A stretch of 64,000 nt of DNA, from contig NC_018334.1 in the NCBI RefSeq assembly GCF_000234665.1, forward strand, positions 186,001-250,000, read 5' to 3'. Positions 49,310-59,229 of this stretch are shown one piece after another (position 1 is the first letter of the stretch; every line of letters begins with the position of its first letter). The notes beneath the pieces were generated by a model, which saw only the letters and a program-made list of their open reading frames with translations, was not told the origin of the DNA and did no database searches. This DNA is from Leishmania mexicana MHOM/GT/2001/U1103. Lineage: Eukaryota > Euglenozoa > Kinetoplastea > Trypanosomatida > Trypanosomatidae. Made by a program: the position numbers and the translations under genes.

Positions 49310-51760
49310 TCAGTCGTCAAAGCGCCAGGTCAGCCCGCACTTCAGGTGCTGGAACGTCTCCACCGGTGACACACGCAGGAGCGGCATGCCGTCCGCCGTC
49401 GTTGTCGGCTCAGCAACAGAGGGGCCAGCCTTCGAGAATCCGCTTTGCAGCTCCAGCCCGAACCCGGTGCTTCCATTTACGCCTTTGCCGCTCGCCGCCT
49501 CGACAGCGCGGGGCTTGTAGGCGGCGAACCAGCTCAACGAGCACTCGAACTTGCGAGGGATAATTTCATTGAAGGGGGTGATGGCGAGACGAGGTATCTG
49601 CGAGACGAAGGAGAAGCCGACGGAGGCGCGCGGGTAGTTGCGCACGCTGTCCACCATGCAGGCGTTAGCGAAGGCTGTTAGCGAGGTGCCCCTCCACCGG
49701 CTCCCAGCTGTTGGCGTCGAGTCTTCCGCGTTTCCTTCATCCATCCCCGCCCCGTTCTCTCTGGCGCCACCTGTGGTGTCGTTCTCTTGAGGTGGCGGAG
49801 CAGCAGCGCTGTGGCTCCTCTTCACGCGTGCGCTGTTGCCCGTCTGCACCCCTCCACTCAGCGTCAGTTCCGCTGAGACCAGCGAGTACCACCGCCGTGC
49901 GTGATGGAGACCGTTGTAGTCGTTCTTGAAGCCACGTACGAGAGCGGCGTCCCACCGCGGCCCCTGAGTCGCCCAGAAGTACGGGTGCGTGCAAACTCGC
50001 TCCATCCAAGAGCCGCTTGCGTCAGCTGAGGATGGAGCAGTGTCCGCCGGTTCCGAACCTGTACCCTCCGTGGCCACCTTTGGCGAGGCCGCAACAGCAC
50101 ACGCCTCCAGTGGCACGACCGCGGCAGACTGGTTGCGCAGCGTCAGCGTCCACCGTGAGGACAGGGGCACCTGCACCCACGACTCCAAGCACAATTTGCC
50201 AAAGATCGTCAGGAGAGATGACTGCGCGGAGGCTGACTTCGACGATTCTGCGCGGTCTGCGCACCCGCCGACCTGACACACCTCCACTCCCGGCCCACAT
50301 GACCAGCGCATGCGATAGAGACCGCGCGGCGCATCGTCGAGCGAGTGCGAGCCAGTCGCTCCATCAGACTCGCTCGCGAAGGCTCTGACTGCAGCAGGCC
50401 GCACCCAACGCTGCCAGATCCCGGGAAGCGCAAAGTGCTGCACACTGCTGTCGTAGACGTCCTCGACACGCAGCTGGAGTAATGCATCGTCCGGGCCCGT
50501 TGACGCCGTCGACTTCTTGAAATACTTCTTTGAAGTGGAGCATGGGGTGGAGACCGCGCGTTGGTGCTTGATGCCGCTGTGTAGCACCGTGGCGCGGGCC
50601 GCGGAAATGAGGGTGCTGTGGCGTGGGTTGCCTTGGCTCGTCTTGACGGCGACCGAATCCTCCAGCAGCGTCACCCGCTGCACCTTCGCCCTTTCAGGCG
50701 CATACTGACGCTCCGTGCGGGCCTGCTGATGAGCGACGGAGACTTCCACCGTGTCCGCCCAGTTGCGATGCTCTGGTGCCGTCGTCGGGTTAATGCGCGC
50801 ATAGGTGAGGCTGTGGTGCAGGCCTCCCCTCGTCGCTGATCCATCGCTCGGTTCATCACAAGTTGCGCGGGCCGGCACTGTGGCTCCCGAAGCCGGGTTG
50901 CTTTCTTCCACCTCCCAGCTCGCGGTGCCGCGCACGTAGTACGGCACACTCTGCGGGCTTTCCAGCGGCTTGCCAGGAGCGCTGGAGAGCGCCTTTGGGT
51001 CACGCGTATCCACGACGGGGTGTCCCGACTGCGGAAAGATTAAGAAGCGCGCCTGATCGATGCGGCTTGGCGCGCTCACATAGCCACCCAGGAGTGGTCG
51101 CCAGCTGCGTGGGATCCACCGGTCTGCCCAGGCGGACGTGCTGGGAGTCTCGTGGTCGATGTTTTCCTCGCCCAGAACCCGGCACCAGTATGCCTGCTTC
51201 TCCTTCCGGAGAGCATTTTCCAGCAGATCCTCCACTTTTGGCGTGGGGGCACCGCTGGTGGCCACTATAGAAGCCGCGGAGCTATCCTTTGCCTTGCGCT
51301 TTCCCTTCTTGGCGCGCCTCTTTGCCTCACTATCCGCCCGGGTGCGGATGACGAGAGTGCAGGGCTCTTTCGCCCCGTCTGTAGTGTGCTCCGTGTGGTT
51401 CGAGGAATGGCGCTTTGTGCCATGCATCTCGACCGCTGTGGCTGGCGTGCCAGCATTCCTGCCAGGATCATGCCGGTAGCTGGCGTTCAGAGAATGAATC
51501 GGGTGCGACGGGAAGGAAAAGGCCCGCCAACGCAGCTCATCGCAGGCCACCACGTCGTTCTCGAGGCGCTGCAAGAGGGCTGAGTCAATGCGCAGTTGCT
51601 TTCCCTTCGAGTCTGCAGAAGGCGTATCCACTACAGGCCTGATGTTGGCGTACTTGCGCTGCAGCCAGGAAAAGCACGCATCGTGTGGCACATCCACGTA
51701 GCCAATATCGAGCTGTAATGGAATTGTGCCCGAGTCCTCTTGAGCACCAGCCGCATCCAT
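49310..51760 (-). CDS. Hypothetical protein, candidate mitochondrial beta-barrel (Sam50/Omp85-like)
   Basis: 816 aa, not securely identified. There is no cleavable signal or hydrophobic helix. The N-terminal 60 residues are ordered (GYVDVPHDACFSWLQRKYAN), then come disordered basic blocks, one strongly basic (KRRAKKGKRKAKDSS). From about residue 500 the chain alternates polar and hydrophobic residues in strand-like runs (SSRWTLTLRNQSAAV, RRWYSLVSAELTLSGGV, ASVGFSFVSQIPRLAITPF). The last residues, KCGLTWRF before DD, match the mitochondrial beta-signal (polar-x-Gly-x-x-hydrophobic-x-hydrophobic) that sorts beta-barrel proteins to the outer membrane. An Omp85/Sam50-type barrel with long loops is therefore plausible, but no conserved Omp85 motif is certain. 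The two neighbours upstream look mitochondrial as well, which in trypanosomatids is not itself evidence. Confidence 0.8.
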   Translation of the reverse strand: MDAAGAQEDSGTIPLQLDIGYVDVPHDACFSWLQRKYANIRPVVDTPSADSKGKQLRIDSALLQRLENDVVACDELRWRAFSFPSHPIHSLNASYRHDPGRNAGTPATAVEMHGTKRHSSNHTEHTTDGAKEPCTLVIRTRADSEAKRRAKKGKRKAKDSSAASIVATSGAPTPKVEDLLENALRKEKQAYWCRVLGEENIDHETPSTSAWADRWIPRSWRPLLGGYVSAPSRIDQARFLIFPQSGHPVVDTRDPKALSSAPGKPLESPQSVPYYVRGTASWEVEESNPASGATVPARATCDEPSDGSATRGGLHHSLTYARINPTTAPEHRNWADTVEVSVAHQQARTERQYAPERAKVQRVTLLEDSVAVKTSQGNPRHSTLISAARATVLHSGIKHQRAVSTPCSTSKKYFKKSTASTGPDDALLQLRVEDVYDSSVQHFALPGIWQRWVRPAAVRAFASESDGATGSHSLDDAPRGLYRMRWSCGPGVEVCQVGGCADRAESSKSASAQSSLLTIFGKLCLESWVQVPLSSRWTLTLRNQSAAVVPLEACAVAASPKVATEGTGSEPADTAPSSADASGSWMERVCTHPYFWATQGPRWDAALVRGFKNDYNGLHHARRWYSLVSAELTLSGGVQTGNSARVKRSHSAAAPPPQENDTTGGARENGAGMDEGNAEDSTPTAGSRWRGTSLTAFANACMVDSVRNYPRASVGFSFVSQIPRLAITPFNEIIPRKFECSLSWFAAYKPRAVEAASGKGVNGSTGFGLELQSGFSKAGPSVAEPTTTADGMPLLRVSPVETFQHLKCGLTWRFDD

Positions 51761-52349
51761 GGCCGCTGTCGTGCTCAGCGCGGATTATCGCAGCACCGTC
51801 GCCGGAGCATGAGTGAAAAGAAAAGAGGTGCTTAAGGCGCCTTCCTCCACACTGATGTTTGAGCGTTTAGTCCTGCGCGGTGCGGTAGAGAGAGGGGTGG
51901 GGGCAAATGGGCGACATGTGGAGGGTGGGGCGAAGCAGCGCTGTTCTGCGCATGGCTGCCCTCCCCACCCCTCTGCTTGTGGTTTCTCATCATCACATAT
52001 CTCGCGTCTCTCCAGCTGTGGAGCACCGAGACAGGGTCTACGTGCATGCGGACAGTTCCCTGCCGCGCTCCTGTCCGCGGACCCGCGGGGGCGCGAGGCA
52101 GAGTCACGACTTACACACTGATGGAGCCGGAAGGGGTAGAGCAAGCGAGAGAGAGGAGTGCGCTCACGCACACCGCGCCGGCTCTTCGCCTTCCTTTGGT
52201 AGCTTTTCACCTTCCCTCAGCTCTGATTCGTCCATTTCTTTCACCTCCTCTGAACAGCCAAAGAAATACACCGAGCACACCACGACGCCAACACGCCAAG
52301 TGCACCTCGAACCGGCGACGGTATCTTCTCCAGCACACAGGACCGTTCG
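51761..52349. other. Spacer between MRB-like gene and beta-barrel candidate
   Basis: About 0.59 kb; 3' UTR of the 52350-55136 gene and leader of the next. No element is recognised. Confidence 0.5.
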
Positions 52350-55136
52350 CTAGGCATACGCTTTCCGCGCCATGCCATGCAGCTCGGTGAGGCGCGCCGT
52401 GGCCGTTTCCTCCACGGAAGTCAAGCCGAGTCTCTCGGCCTTCTCTTTAATGAACACCCACACAACCGGAGAGGTGCGCACTGCCTCCAGCGGCGTCCGC
52501 TCCACCAGCGCCGTGAACGTTTGTAAATCCTCACGAGTAAGAAGCTCGGCACGGGGCTGGCGAATGATAAGGCTGTTCGTTGCCTCCTCCACCACCACCT
52601 CGCCCTCCTTGCCGAGCTTCTCTAGCAGGCTGCGGCTGAGAAAGAGCCGTGGCGCGTCTTGCAGAGCACCGGGGCACGCCTTGGCAAACAAGTCCACCGC
52701 CTGAAGAAGCTCAAGAGCGGACACCTTCGTGAGCTCGTTGCGGAAGTCTACCTGCAGCGGACCAGGCAGTGGTCTGTAACGGCAGTAGGTATTCCAGTCG
52801 TTTGCAAGGAGAATCTTGTTGAACGTCTCGCGCACGTCGATGTCCAGCTGGCCGTAGTACGCCTCTTCGGCCTCCTCATCGTCGGCGCCGCTACCTCTGC
52901 CGTCCTTATTCTCCGCCGTCGCTTCTGGAGAGCGCTTGGCGTGCAGTGCCACATCCCGTCGCTTCAGCATTAGCTGCTCCAACGCCCCGGATACATCTGG
53001 AATTTGGTGTCGCTCGCACAGCTCCAGAAACGTATCCACCTGCGTCAGTGACACAACGCACAGCTCCATCAGATACGCGAGGCGCTTCGCAAAGTCCTCC
53101 GTCAGCTCCAGCAGCGGGGTGAGGGACTCGAGCGGGATCTCGTCCCTCTTCTGAAAGGAGCCGATCAGCTTCACCACGTTGCACATGTCTCGCGGACGCG
53201 GCACAACCGTGACTGTGCCGCGTGGCCGCGGAGCTGCGCCCCGGTCGGCGCTGTGCGGGGACACCTCTTCCGCAGTGTAGATGCTTGTCGAGCTCCCAAG
53301 GTAGTCCTTGCATATCCGGAGGACGCGATCCAGTTGAGTAGGCACGGGGGTGTCTTCCTGAGAGATGAGGCGCAGCAGCTCCATCACATCCAAGCGTGTC
53401 AGTTTGCCGGCTGGCGCGAGCACATCGCACACCCGCTCCACCAGCGCGTCCACGAGAACGCGATCGGTTGACCTGAACACACGCGTCGCGCTCACCAGTC
53501 GAGTGAAGCTTGGTGGTGGGAAGTATGGTAGCATCGGCAAGATGACTGACTTGACGAGAGGGCGCAGGTACTGTTGATGCGGGGCGTTGAAGCGAGCGAG
53601 GATGGCGAGCCACCTTGTGAACATAGACGGCTTCAGCCCGCACATGCGACGCAGCCGCTCCTTTGCCAGCACCTCTTCACTGAACCACTGCGCACAATCC
53701 ATGCAGGCTGCTGAGTCCGAGGCGGCAGATGGAGCTGTCCTCGCATCGGCCACCTCTGTCGCAGCTTCAGGCTTCTTTGATGCGGCTGCTATCGTGGCGA
53801 GCTGCTTCTTCTCCTCGTTGATGTGCTTTTCCACGTGGGCAAACATGCAGTCCGCGAGGAAGCGGAAGGTGCTCATGGAAGTGTGCCCCATCCGCGCAAA
53901 GTTGGAGAGAGCGCGATAGGCCGGCAGCGGCTCCAGTGGGGTGCGCTTGTGCAGCACCGGCATGCGGCGCGCAATCATGCTGAGAAACGCCGGCGACGGC
54001 ACAACCTTCGCGCGCGCCAGCGCCGTCAGTACGCGTACAAGCTCATGCGGGTCTCGATAGTCGTTGATAAAGAAGGTTAAGTAGTTGCCGAGCAGTTGGA
54101 AAAAGGCCAAGTCGCGCTTGCGGTGCCCCGCGCTGATTCCCATGACCACCAAGGCGCGGTAAACCGTCGCGGACGTGATCTCCTTCTCGGCGTGCGTCAG
54201 AATAGCGTCGGCAGAGCGCTGCGCATCGGCTGCCTGTTTCTCGGCCACGAACACGGCACCGTCATCTTCGTACTCCTCGCCGGCACCCGTAGTCTTGCTA
54301 CTGTGACTCTCACCTTTCTGCGTCGCACCAAATGCGCCAACAGCGGTGGACGTCGGCTCTGCAACGTTGGAAGACGACTGCTGCTCCTGTCGCCTCCTCC
54401 TCTTCGCCTCCAACTGCGTCGCCGCGGCGGTGGCGAGCTGAGCAATGCGGTCACGCACCATATCCTTGTACTGGGTGCCGTAGCGAAGCATGGTAGACCG
54501 ACTCCAGTGACTGTCGACAATGTCCAGCAGCTGTGACACGTGGAACTCCTGCAGGCGCTCCATAAGGACGGGAAACAGGATGTGCTCCTCCTGCGGCGAC
54601 ACGAGGACAATGTTCTCTGTAGAGCGCAGGTAGGCGGTTGTGATATCGGTAAGCGCCTGCACGGGAAGCTCATAGTAGTACTGCTGCTGCTGAAGGATAT
54701 ACGCCTCATCCCCTCTCGCCTCCTCACTGACAGCGCCGTCCCCATCGCCTGCGGAGGTCCCCGCAAGCGCCTCTGCCTCGACAGCATCCTGGGTGGGTGC
54801 TACACATGCGGCATCATCCGTGGAGTTTGCATTGCCGTCAAAGCTCGCTGCTGCCACCCGCCGGTAGAGCGACGCGGACGCGGAGATGGCAGAAAGCGAC
54901 GTGGAGGCGGCGATGGAGGAGACATTGACAATGCTGACGTGAGCAACCTCGTCATCGTCATCCTCCATCAGTTCTGCGACGCTTTCTTCAGTGGGCCGGA
55001 TGACGCGTCGCTGCGTCCCGGTCCACCGCCTCTGGTACTGAGAGGCGCAGCCGCACGATACGTAAAGGCATGCGAAGACGCCGGGCGACGGCGGTGCGAC
55101 AGCCCGCAGCGCCGGTGCCATTGAAAGCCGCCTCAT
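52350..55136 (-). CDS. Mitochondrial RNA-binding complex protein, MRB4150-like
   Basis: The open frame runs to 55499, but the extension starts at TTG and crosses simple repeats; the ATG at 55136 gives 928 aa beginning MRRLSMAPALRAVAPPSPGV, an Arg/Ala/Ser-rich presequence typical of mitochondrial import. After an acidic patch (residues 58-63) and Ala/Ser linker, most of the chain is alpha-helical with repeated Leu/Arg patterns (for example ELVRVLTALARAKVVPSPAF), the look of helical-repeat organelle RNA-binding proteins, though no PPR or RAP consensus is clear. By position next to a similar 924-aa gene and near mevalonate kinase, it corresponds to T. brucei Tb927.4.4150 (MRB4150), a component of the RNA-editing MRB1/RESC complex. 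That assignment rests on remembered synteny and size, not on alignment. Confidence 0.8.
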   Translation of the reverse strand: MRRLSMAPALRAVAPPSPGVFACLYVSCGCASQYQRRWTGTQRRVIRPTEESVAELMEDDDDEVAHVSIVNVSSIAASTSLSAISASASLYRRVAAASFDGNANSTDDAACVAPTQDAVEAEALAGTSAGDGDGAVSEEARGDEAYILQQQQYYYELPVQALTDITTAYLRSTENIVLVSPQEEHILFPVLMERLQEFHVSQLLDIVDSHWSRSTMLRYGTQYKDMVRDRIAQLATAAATQLEAKRRRRQEQQSSSNVAEPTSTAVGAFGATQKGESHSSKTTGAGEEYEDDGAVFVAEKQAADAQRSADAILTHAEKEITSATVYRALVVMGISAGHRKRDLAFFQLLGNYLTFFINDYRDPHELVRVLTALARAKVVPSPAFLSMIARRMPVLHKRTPLEPLPAYRALSNFARMGHTSMSTFRFLADCMFAHVEKHINEEKKQLATIAAASKKPEAATEVADARTAPSAASDSAACMDCAQWFSEEVLAKERLRRMCGLKPSMFTRWLAILARFNAPHQQYLRPLVKSVILPMLPYFPPPSFTRLVSATRVFRSTDRVLVDALVERVCDVLAPAGKLTRLDVMELLRLISQEDTPVPTQLDRVLRICKDYLGSSTSIYTAEEVSPHSADRGAAPRPRGTVTVVPRPRDMCNVVKLIGSFQKRDEIPLESLTPLLELTEDFAKRLAYLMELCVVSLTQVDTFLELCERHQIPDVSGALEQLMLKRRDVALHAKRSPEATAENKDGRGSGADDEEAEEAYYGQLDIDVRETFNKILLANDWNTYCRYRPLPGPLQVDFRNELTKVSALELLQAVDLFAKACPGALQDAPRLFLSRSLLEKLGKEGEVVVEEATNSLIIRQPRAELLTREDLQTFTALVERTPLEAVRTSPVVWVFIKEKAERLGLTSVEETATARLTELHGMARKAYA

Positions 55137-55812
55137 CGCTGCCAAGAAAGAGAGAGAGACGCAGATCTGGTGAGAGTAAGTGAGCCAGCAGAGAGGAAAG
55201 CAAGCGAAGAATGGCCATGTGGATGGGTCGGTGGCAGTGTTCGGGGACCAGTGCAACATACACACCCAGAGAGAGAGAGAGAAAGCCGTCGAAGCGGCAG
55301 CGTGCAACCGAGACACGGTCGGCTGCACCACACATCCGTGAGGCAGCACGGTGAAGCTCCTTCTTGACCCCAGCCACGCAGACGACAGGAAGCACGACAA
55401 GAGGAAAAGGCGAGAGGCGCACGCACACACCCTCTTCCTGTCTCCATCCCTCTTTGTGTGTGTGTGTGTGCGTATACGTGCGTGGTTCTGTGAGAGCAAC
55501 CAGCGCTACGGACGTCTCGGGACTCCCCTCCACGTCGGTCTTGTACGGGGTATTCCAAGGCGCGTTTGTGTGACAGAGTTCCGACGTCTTCAACGACAGC
55601 GTCAGCATCACGGGGAGCCACTCGCACACCACATTCGAAGGCGCACATACCACAAACCCTTCCAGAACACGAACGCGTCACGAATGATTGTCTTGCATGT
55701 CCGCAGGAAGGTAGTATGCCGTGCACGTGCGCGCGCGCGAGAGAGGATGCCCCGCAATCGTCCCCTTCCATCCGCCATCCATAGGTTCGCTACCTAGACC
55801 CTCACGTGGCAG
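55137..55812. other. Spacer between the two MRB-like genes
   Basis: About 0.68 kb. There is a TG run near 55454-55471 and no gene. Upstream codons of the 52350-55136 frame in this interval are judged untranslated. Confidence 0.5.
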
Positions 55813-58587
55813 TCAGTAGAGCGCCTTCTTCAAGTACGCTGACATTGCCTCCTTCGTCTCCTCGGAGCCAAATCGTCGCGCCAGCTCGGCAATGTACAGC
55901 CAAACTGCTCTCTGGCGCTGCAGTCTGCGCAGCGGTGACCTGGCCACCATCTCAATCACGGCGTCCACCTTGGCCGCGTCGCAGTGCACGTGGCCCAGCA
56001 CCTTCAGCAAGTCGTCGTCCGTGTCCGAGGAAGAGATGCGGCTGTTGGACAGCTTGGTGAGAACGGCGTTTGTGACCGTCTTCTCCATCCACGCCGGCAG
56101 AGTCCTTGAAAGCCCCTGCGCGGCTGCTTGGGAGGCGGGCGTTGTGTGGGGAACAGCAGCCTCGAGGTGTCCTTGCTGGAAGAGCTGGGCTCCTTTCAAG
56201 ATGCTGTAGAGTCCAGCCTTCTTGATGCTGATTGCGAACAGCTCAAAGTCCTTCGCCGTCAGAACCGCCTTGATGGTGACCATGCGCTCGAATATGTACA
56301 CGAATTCACCATACACGGAAAGGACAGCCTTCCCCACCTGCGGGAGGTCCCCTTCGGAGAGCTGTTCCCACCTCGGCGATTCGCGGTGCCGAGAAGATAT
56401 CGCTCCTTCCGCCCCTCCTGCTGCGAGCGTCTCGGACCACTTCATGGCTCGCTCTTGGCGGGCCTCACGAAATTGCTCCTCTCGATCTACTGCCACTACC
56501 CTGGAGGCGAGCAGCTCCAGCACTGCTGGGTACTGCACCTTATTGCCTCGCATGCGCAGCAGAACGGTAGACTCCAGCAGCCGGTCTGCTATCGAGCTGG
56601 GCGCCACTTGCAGCTGAACGAGCCGGTCCACCTGCGCACAGAGAAGATTCATCACGTCGCGAATGCGCTGGCCTTGCAGCGACATCTCTTCGTAGCGCCT
56701 GCTGAGGGCGTAGAGGATGTCTCCCATCGCGGCCACTTCCGCTGCCCGAACGAGTGTATGCTGCGCCTCGCACGTGGTCGTGAAGAGTTCAACAAAGTCG
56801 TCCAGGCGCAAGCTCTGGAATACGGCCGGCGCCTTCGCAGCAGTCTTCAGAGCCGCCTTTGCTAGAGGAAGCGCGTAAGCGCCGGCAGCGCCACGATCGA
56901 CTAGGCGGTCCAGCACCACCTGCAGAAGCGTCGAGGACTGGCTTCGCGTGTGACGCACGACCTTGAGGAGAACAATGAGCTGCTTAGCATTGAGGTGCGG
57001 GACAAGTGGTATGAGGAGCTCGTCCATCATGCGGGTCGCAGAGACGCTGAATGGAACCCCCAGCTCCCCGGTGAGGTGAAGCAGCTCAAGAAACTCGTCC
57101 ATATGCAGGTCTGCCACCTGCCGGATGCGGCGCGCCACCACTGACTTGGGCAACTGCACGGGCTTTTGCTGTACCATGCCCAGATGTACCTCTGTGGCGC
57201 TCACCACGGAAAATGGCTTGATGCTCGGCTTCGCCGCCGCCGCCGCCGTCTCGCCTTCACTGTAACCGCTCGCATGCCGGTTGAAGTTCGCTGCCTCCAA
57301 CTCGAAGGCGACGTTACGCAGCGTCTGGTCCGCCAGCCGATGCAGAACGGTTGGGTTGCCATCCCACTTCGCCAGCTTCAGCACCATGAGGAAGCGGTAG
57401 AGCTGGCGGGTCGTAAGAGTACTGAAGAAGTGGCCCGCGCGCGGCGCTTTTGTGGACGACGGCGACGATGCGGGAGAGGTGGAAAGGGCGCGGACGGAGG
57501 TGGGCGTGCCGTCCTCCGATGCTGCGGCGTCCACGCTGCTTGCGAACTCCCCCTCCAACGCCTCATTCATGCTCACCACACGCTGCACCATCGTGTCCCA
57601 GAAGCTCGCTGGCGCCGGACACCCCGTCAAGTGCACCGACCACATGAGCCCAATCAACCCCTCCGCCTTTGCGGGCGAGTGTGCGCCTTGGCTGGCCCTC
57701 ATCGCAAGTGCCCCGATGAAGGACGAGATGTCGCTGAGTGGCTCTGTCGCCTGGCCCTTCGCGCGCCGCCGCACAGCGGACTTCAAGGCGAAGGCACAGT
57801 TGTTCAAGAGTGCGCGCGCGTCCTGCGGTTCGAGCTCATTCTTCTGCAGCGCCTCTGTGGCCCAGCTGCGGATCAAATCCATCACGTAGGGTTGACGGAC
57901 GCCGCAAGTGACGATGGCGAGGTCATCGGGCCAGCGATAGCGCAGCAGACGACTCGCGACAACGAGTGGCACTCGTCGCTCCTCCACGAGGGTGCAGGCC
58001 TTCCTAAGCAGCGCGCTCTTCTCCAGCCCACTGAGTTGAACACGCCGCAGCTGCCGCTGCAAGTACGCTGCACGCTGACGCGTCGCAAGAGATGGAGACT
58101 GCGCCTGCTCCTCCACCCGTGCTTGCTGTCGAATGTAGGAGACGGTTAGGTTCACGTAGCGGGTGCAGTCCTCCGGCGTCGCGAGCAGGCGGGCGTCGTG
58201 AAGCACCTTGGTCAAATCATGCCTGCTCTTCACACTCATTATGTTCTTGATGCGACGCAACGAGACGTGATCGATCGGCAGCAAAAGGTGTGCGTCGCCT
58301 GCGACACCGCTGGAACCGTACACATACGGCAGCAGTTGGGACACCAGTGAGGCCCGGTGCGGCTCTTCACCACCAGCCTCCTGTGCATGCTCCGGATCGG
58401 CTGCCGGTGATGCATCATTCCTGCCGCCGTAAAGGCCATCAGCATGCTCCTCCTGCGCTAGGACAGCTTCCGCGCTGGCGTGTCGTAGGGTTGTGCAAAC
58501 AGCTGCGGCCGCTGCCGCAGTGCTGCCACGAACACAAGAAAAGCGAAGCACCGTTGCAAGTTGGGAGTAGAGTCGCTGAGTCCTCAT
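55813..58587 (-). CDS. Mitochondrial RNA-binding complex protein, MRB4160/MRB8170-like
   Basis: 924 aa starting MRTQRLYSQLATVLRFSCVR, an amphipathic Arg/Ser/Leu presequence for mitochondrial import. The rest is a long array of helices with recurrent Leu/Ala/Val patterns (LLRYRWPDDLAIVTCGVRQP, GVPFSVSATRMMDELLIPLV) and no catalytic or membrane motif. Size, tandem position beside another ~925-aa mitochondrial protein and neighbourhood of mevalonate kinase fit T. brucei MRB4160, which with its paralogue MRB8170 binds mitochondrial RNA and influences edited transcripts within the RESC assembly. In that complex the protein would act on kinetoplast mRNAs during U-insertion/deletion editing. The assignment is inferred from remembered synteny. 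The first ATG (58587) is used, and the presequence begins immediately. Confidence 0.82.
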   Translation of the reverse strand: MRTQRLYSQLATVLRFSCVRGSTAAAAAAVCTTLRHASAEAVLAQEEHADGLYGGRNDASPAADPEHAQEAGGEEPHRASLVSQLLPYVYGSSGVAGDAHLLLPIDHVSLRRIKNIMSVKSRHDLTKVLHDARLLATPEDCTRYVNLTVSYIRQQARVEEQAQSPSLATRQRAAYLQRQLRRVQLSGLEKSALLRKACTLVEERRVPLVVASRLLRYRWPDDLAIVTCGVRQPYVMDLIRSWATEALQKNELEPQDARALLNNCAFALKSAVRRRAKGQATEPLSDISSFIGALAMRASQGAHSPAKAEGLIGLMWSVHLTGCPAPASFWDTMVQRVVSMNEALEGEFASSVDAAASEDGTPTSVRALSTSPASSPSSTKAPRAGHFFSTLTTRQLYRFLMVLKLAKWDGNPTVLHRLADQTLRNVAFELEAANFNRHASGYSEGETAAAAAKPSIKPFSVVSATEVHLGMVQQKPVQLPKSVVARRIRQVADLHMDEFLELLHLTGELGVPFSVSATRMMDELLIPLVPHLNAKQLIVLLKVVRHTRSQSSTLLQVVLDRLVDRGAAGAYALPLAKAALKTAAKAPAVFQSLRLDDFVELFTTTCEAQHTLVRAAEVAAMGDILYALSRRYEEMSLQGQRIRDVMNLLCAQVDRLVQLQVAPSSIADRLLESTVLLRMRGNKVQYPAVLELLASRVVAVDREEQFREARQERAMKWSETLAAGGAEGAISSRHRESPRWEQLSEGDLPQVGKAVLSVYGEFVYIFERMVTIKAVLTAKDFELFAISIKKAGLYSILKGAQLFQQGHLEAAVPHTTPASQAAAQGLSRTLPAWMEKTVTNAVLTKLSNSRISSSDTDDDLLKVLGHVHCDAAKVDAVIEMVARSPLRRLQRQRAVWLYIAELARRFGSEETKEAMSAYLKKALY

Positions 58588-59229
58588 CTCGCATACACCG
58601 GAGCACGAGACAGATAAAGGGCACAGAGGAGTGAGTCAACCAAGGGAGGATGTGGCGGACGTGCGGGCGGGCAGGCGGGAGAGTGTCGGTAGAAGCTGAT
58701 GAATGCGCGCGCCTTCCTGAGAGTAGACTGTGCCAATGAGTGGCACGTCCACGTCGACGGTTCCATTGGGGTCACAGAGAGCATGGGGGAGCGGCGTGCG
58801 CATGTGTGTGTGTGGACACGAAGGAGAGAAGTGTGCACGTCAGCGCATCAGTGCCATGGAAGCGTGAAGAAAGGGGGCGGAGGGGGGGGCAGAGGAAGGG
58901 ACGGATGGAAAGAGAGAGGCACGAGTGCGCCACAGAGGAGGGGGCTCGCTGGCGTGTATGCGAGTGCGCGTCGTGCTACCCACACAGATGCATGGAGGCA
59001 TGGCATCGCTTGAGTGACTCCAAAAGGGAGTCCGCAAGAGAGAGAGACTGACAAGGAGCTATATGGTGAGTAAGCATGGCGGCGTAGTCAGTGTGTGCAG
59101 CACCTGAGTCGCCGTGATCCGCGAGTACGCGCCGCAGCAAAAGTCACAACCAAACGGATCCTTGTTACCTTCCGCGGTACTTCCACATTTGTGAGGCACT
59201 AGAGGGTACCGGCCACCTGTGACAGCACC
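58588..59229. other. Spacer between FtsJ-family gene and MRB4160-like gene
   Basis: About 0.64 kb, no gene. Plus-strand purines near 58860-58920 form the likely polypyrimidine tract. Confidence 0.5.
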
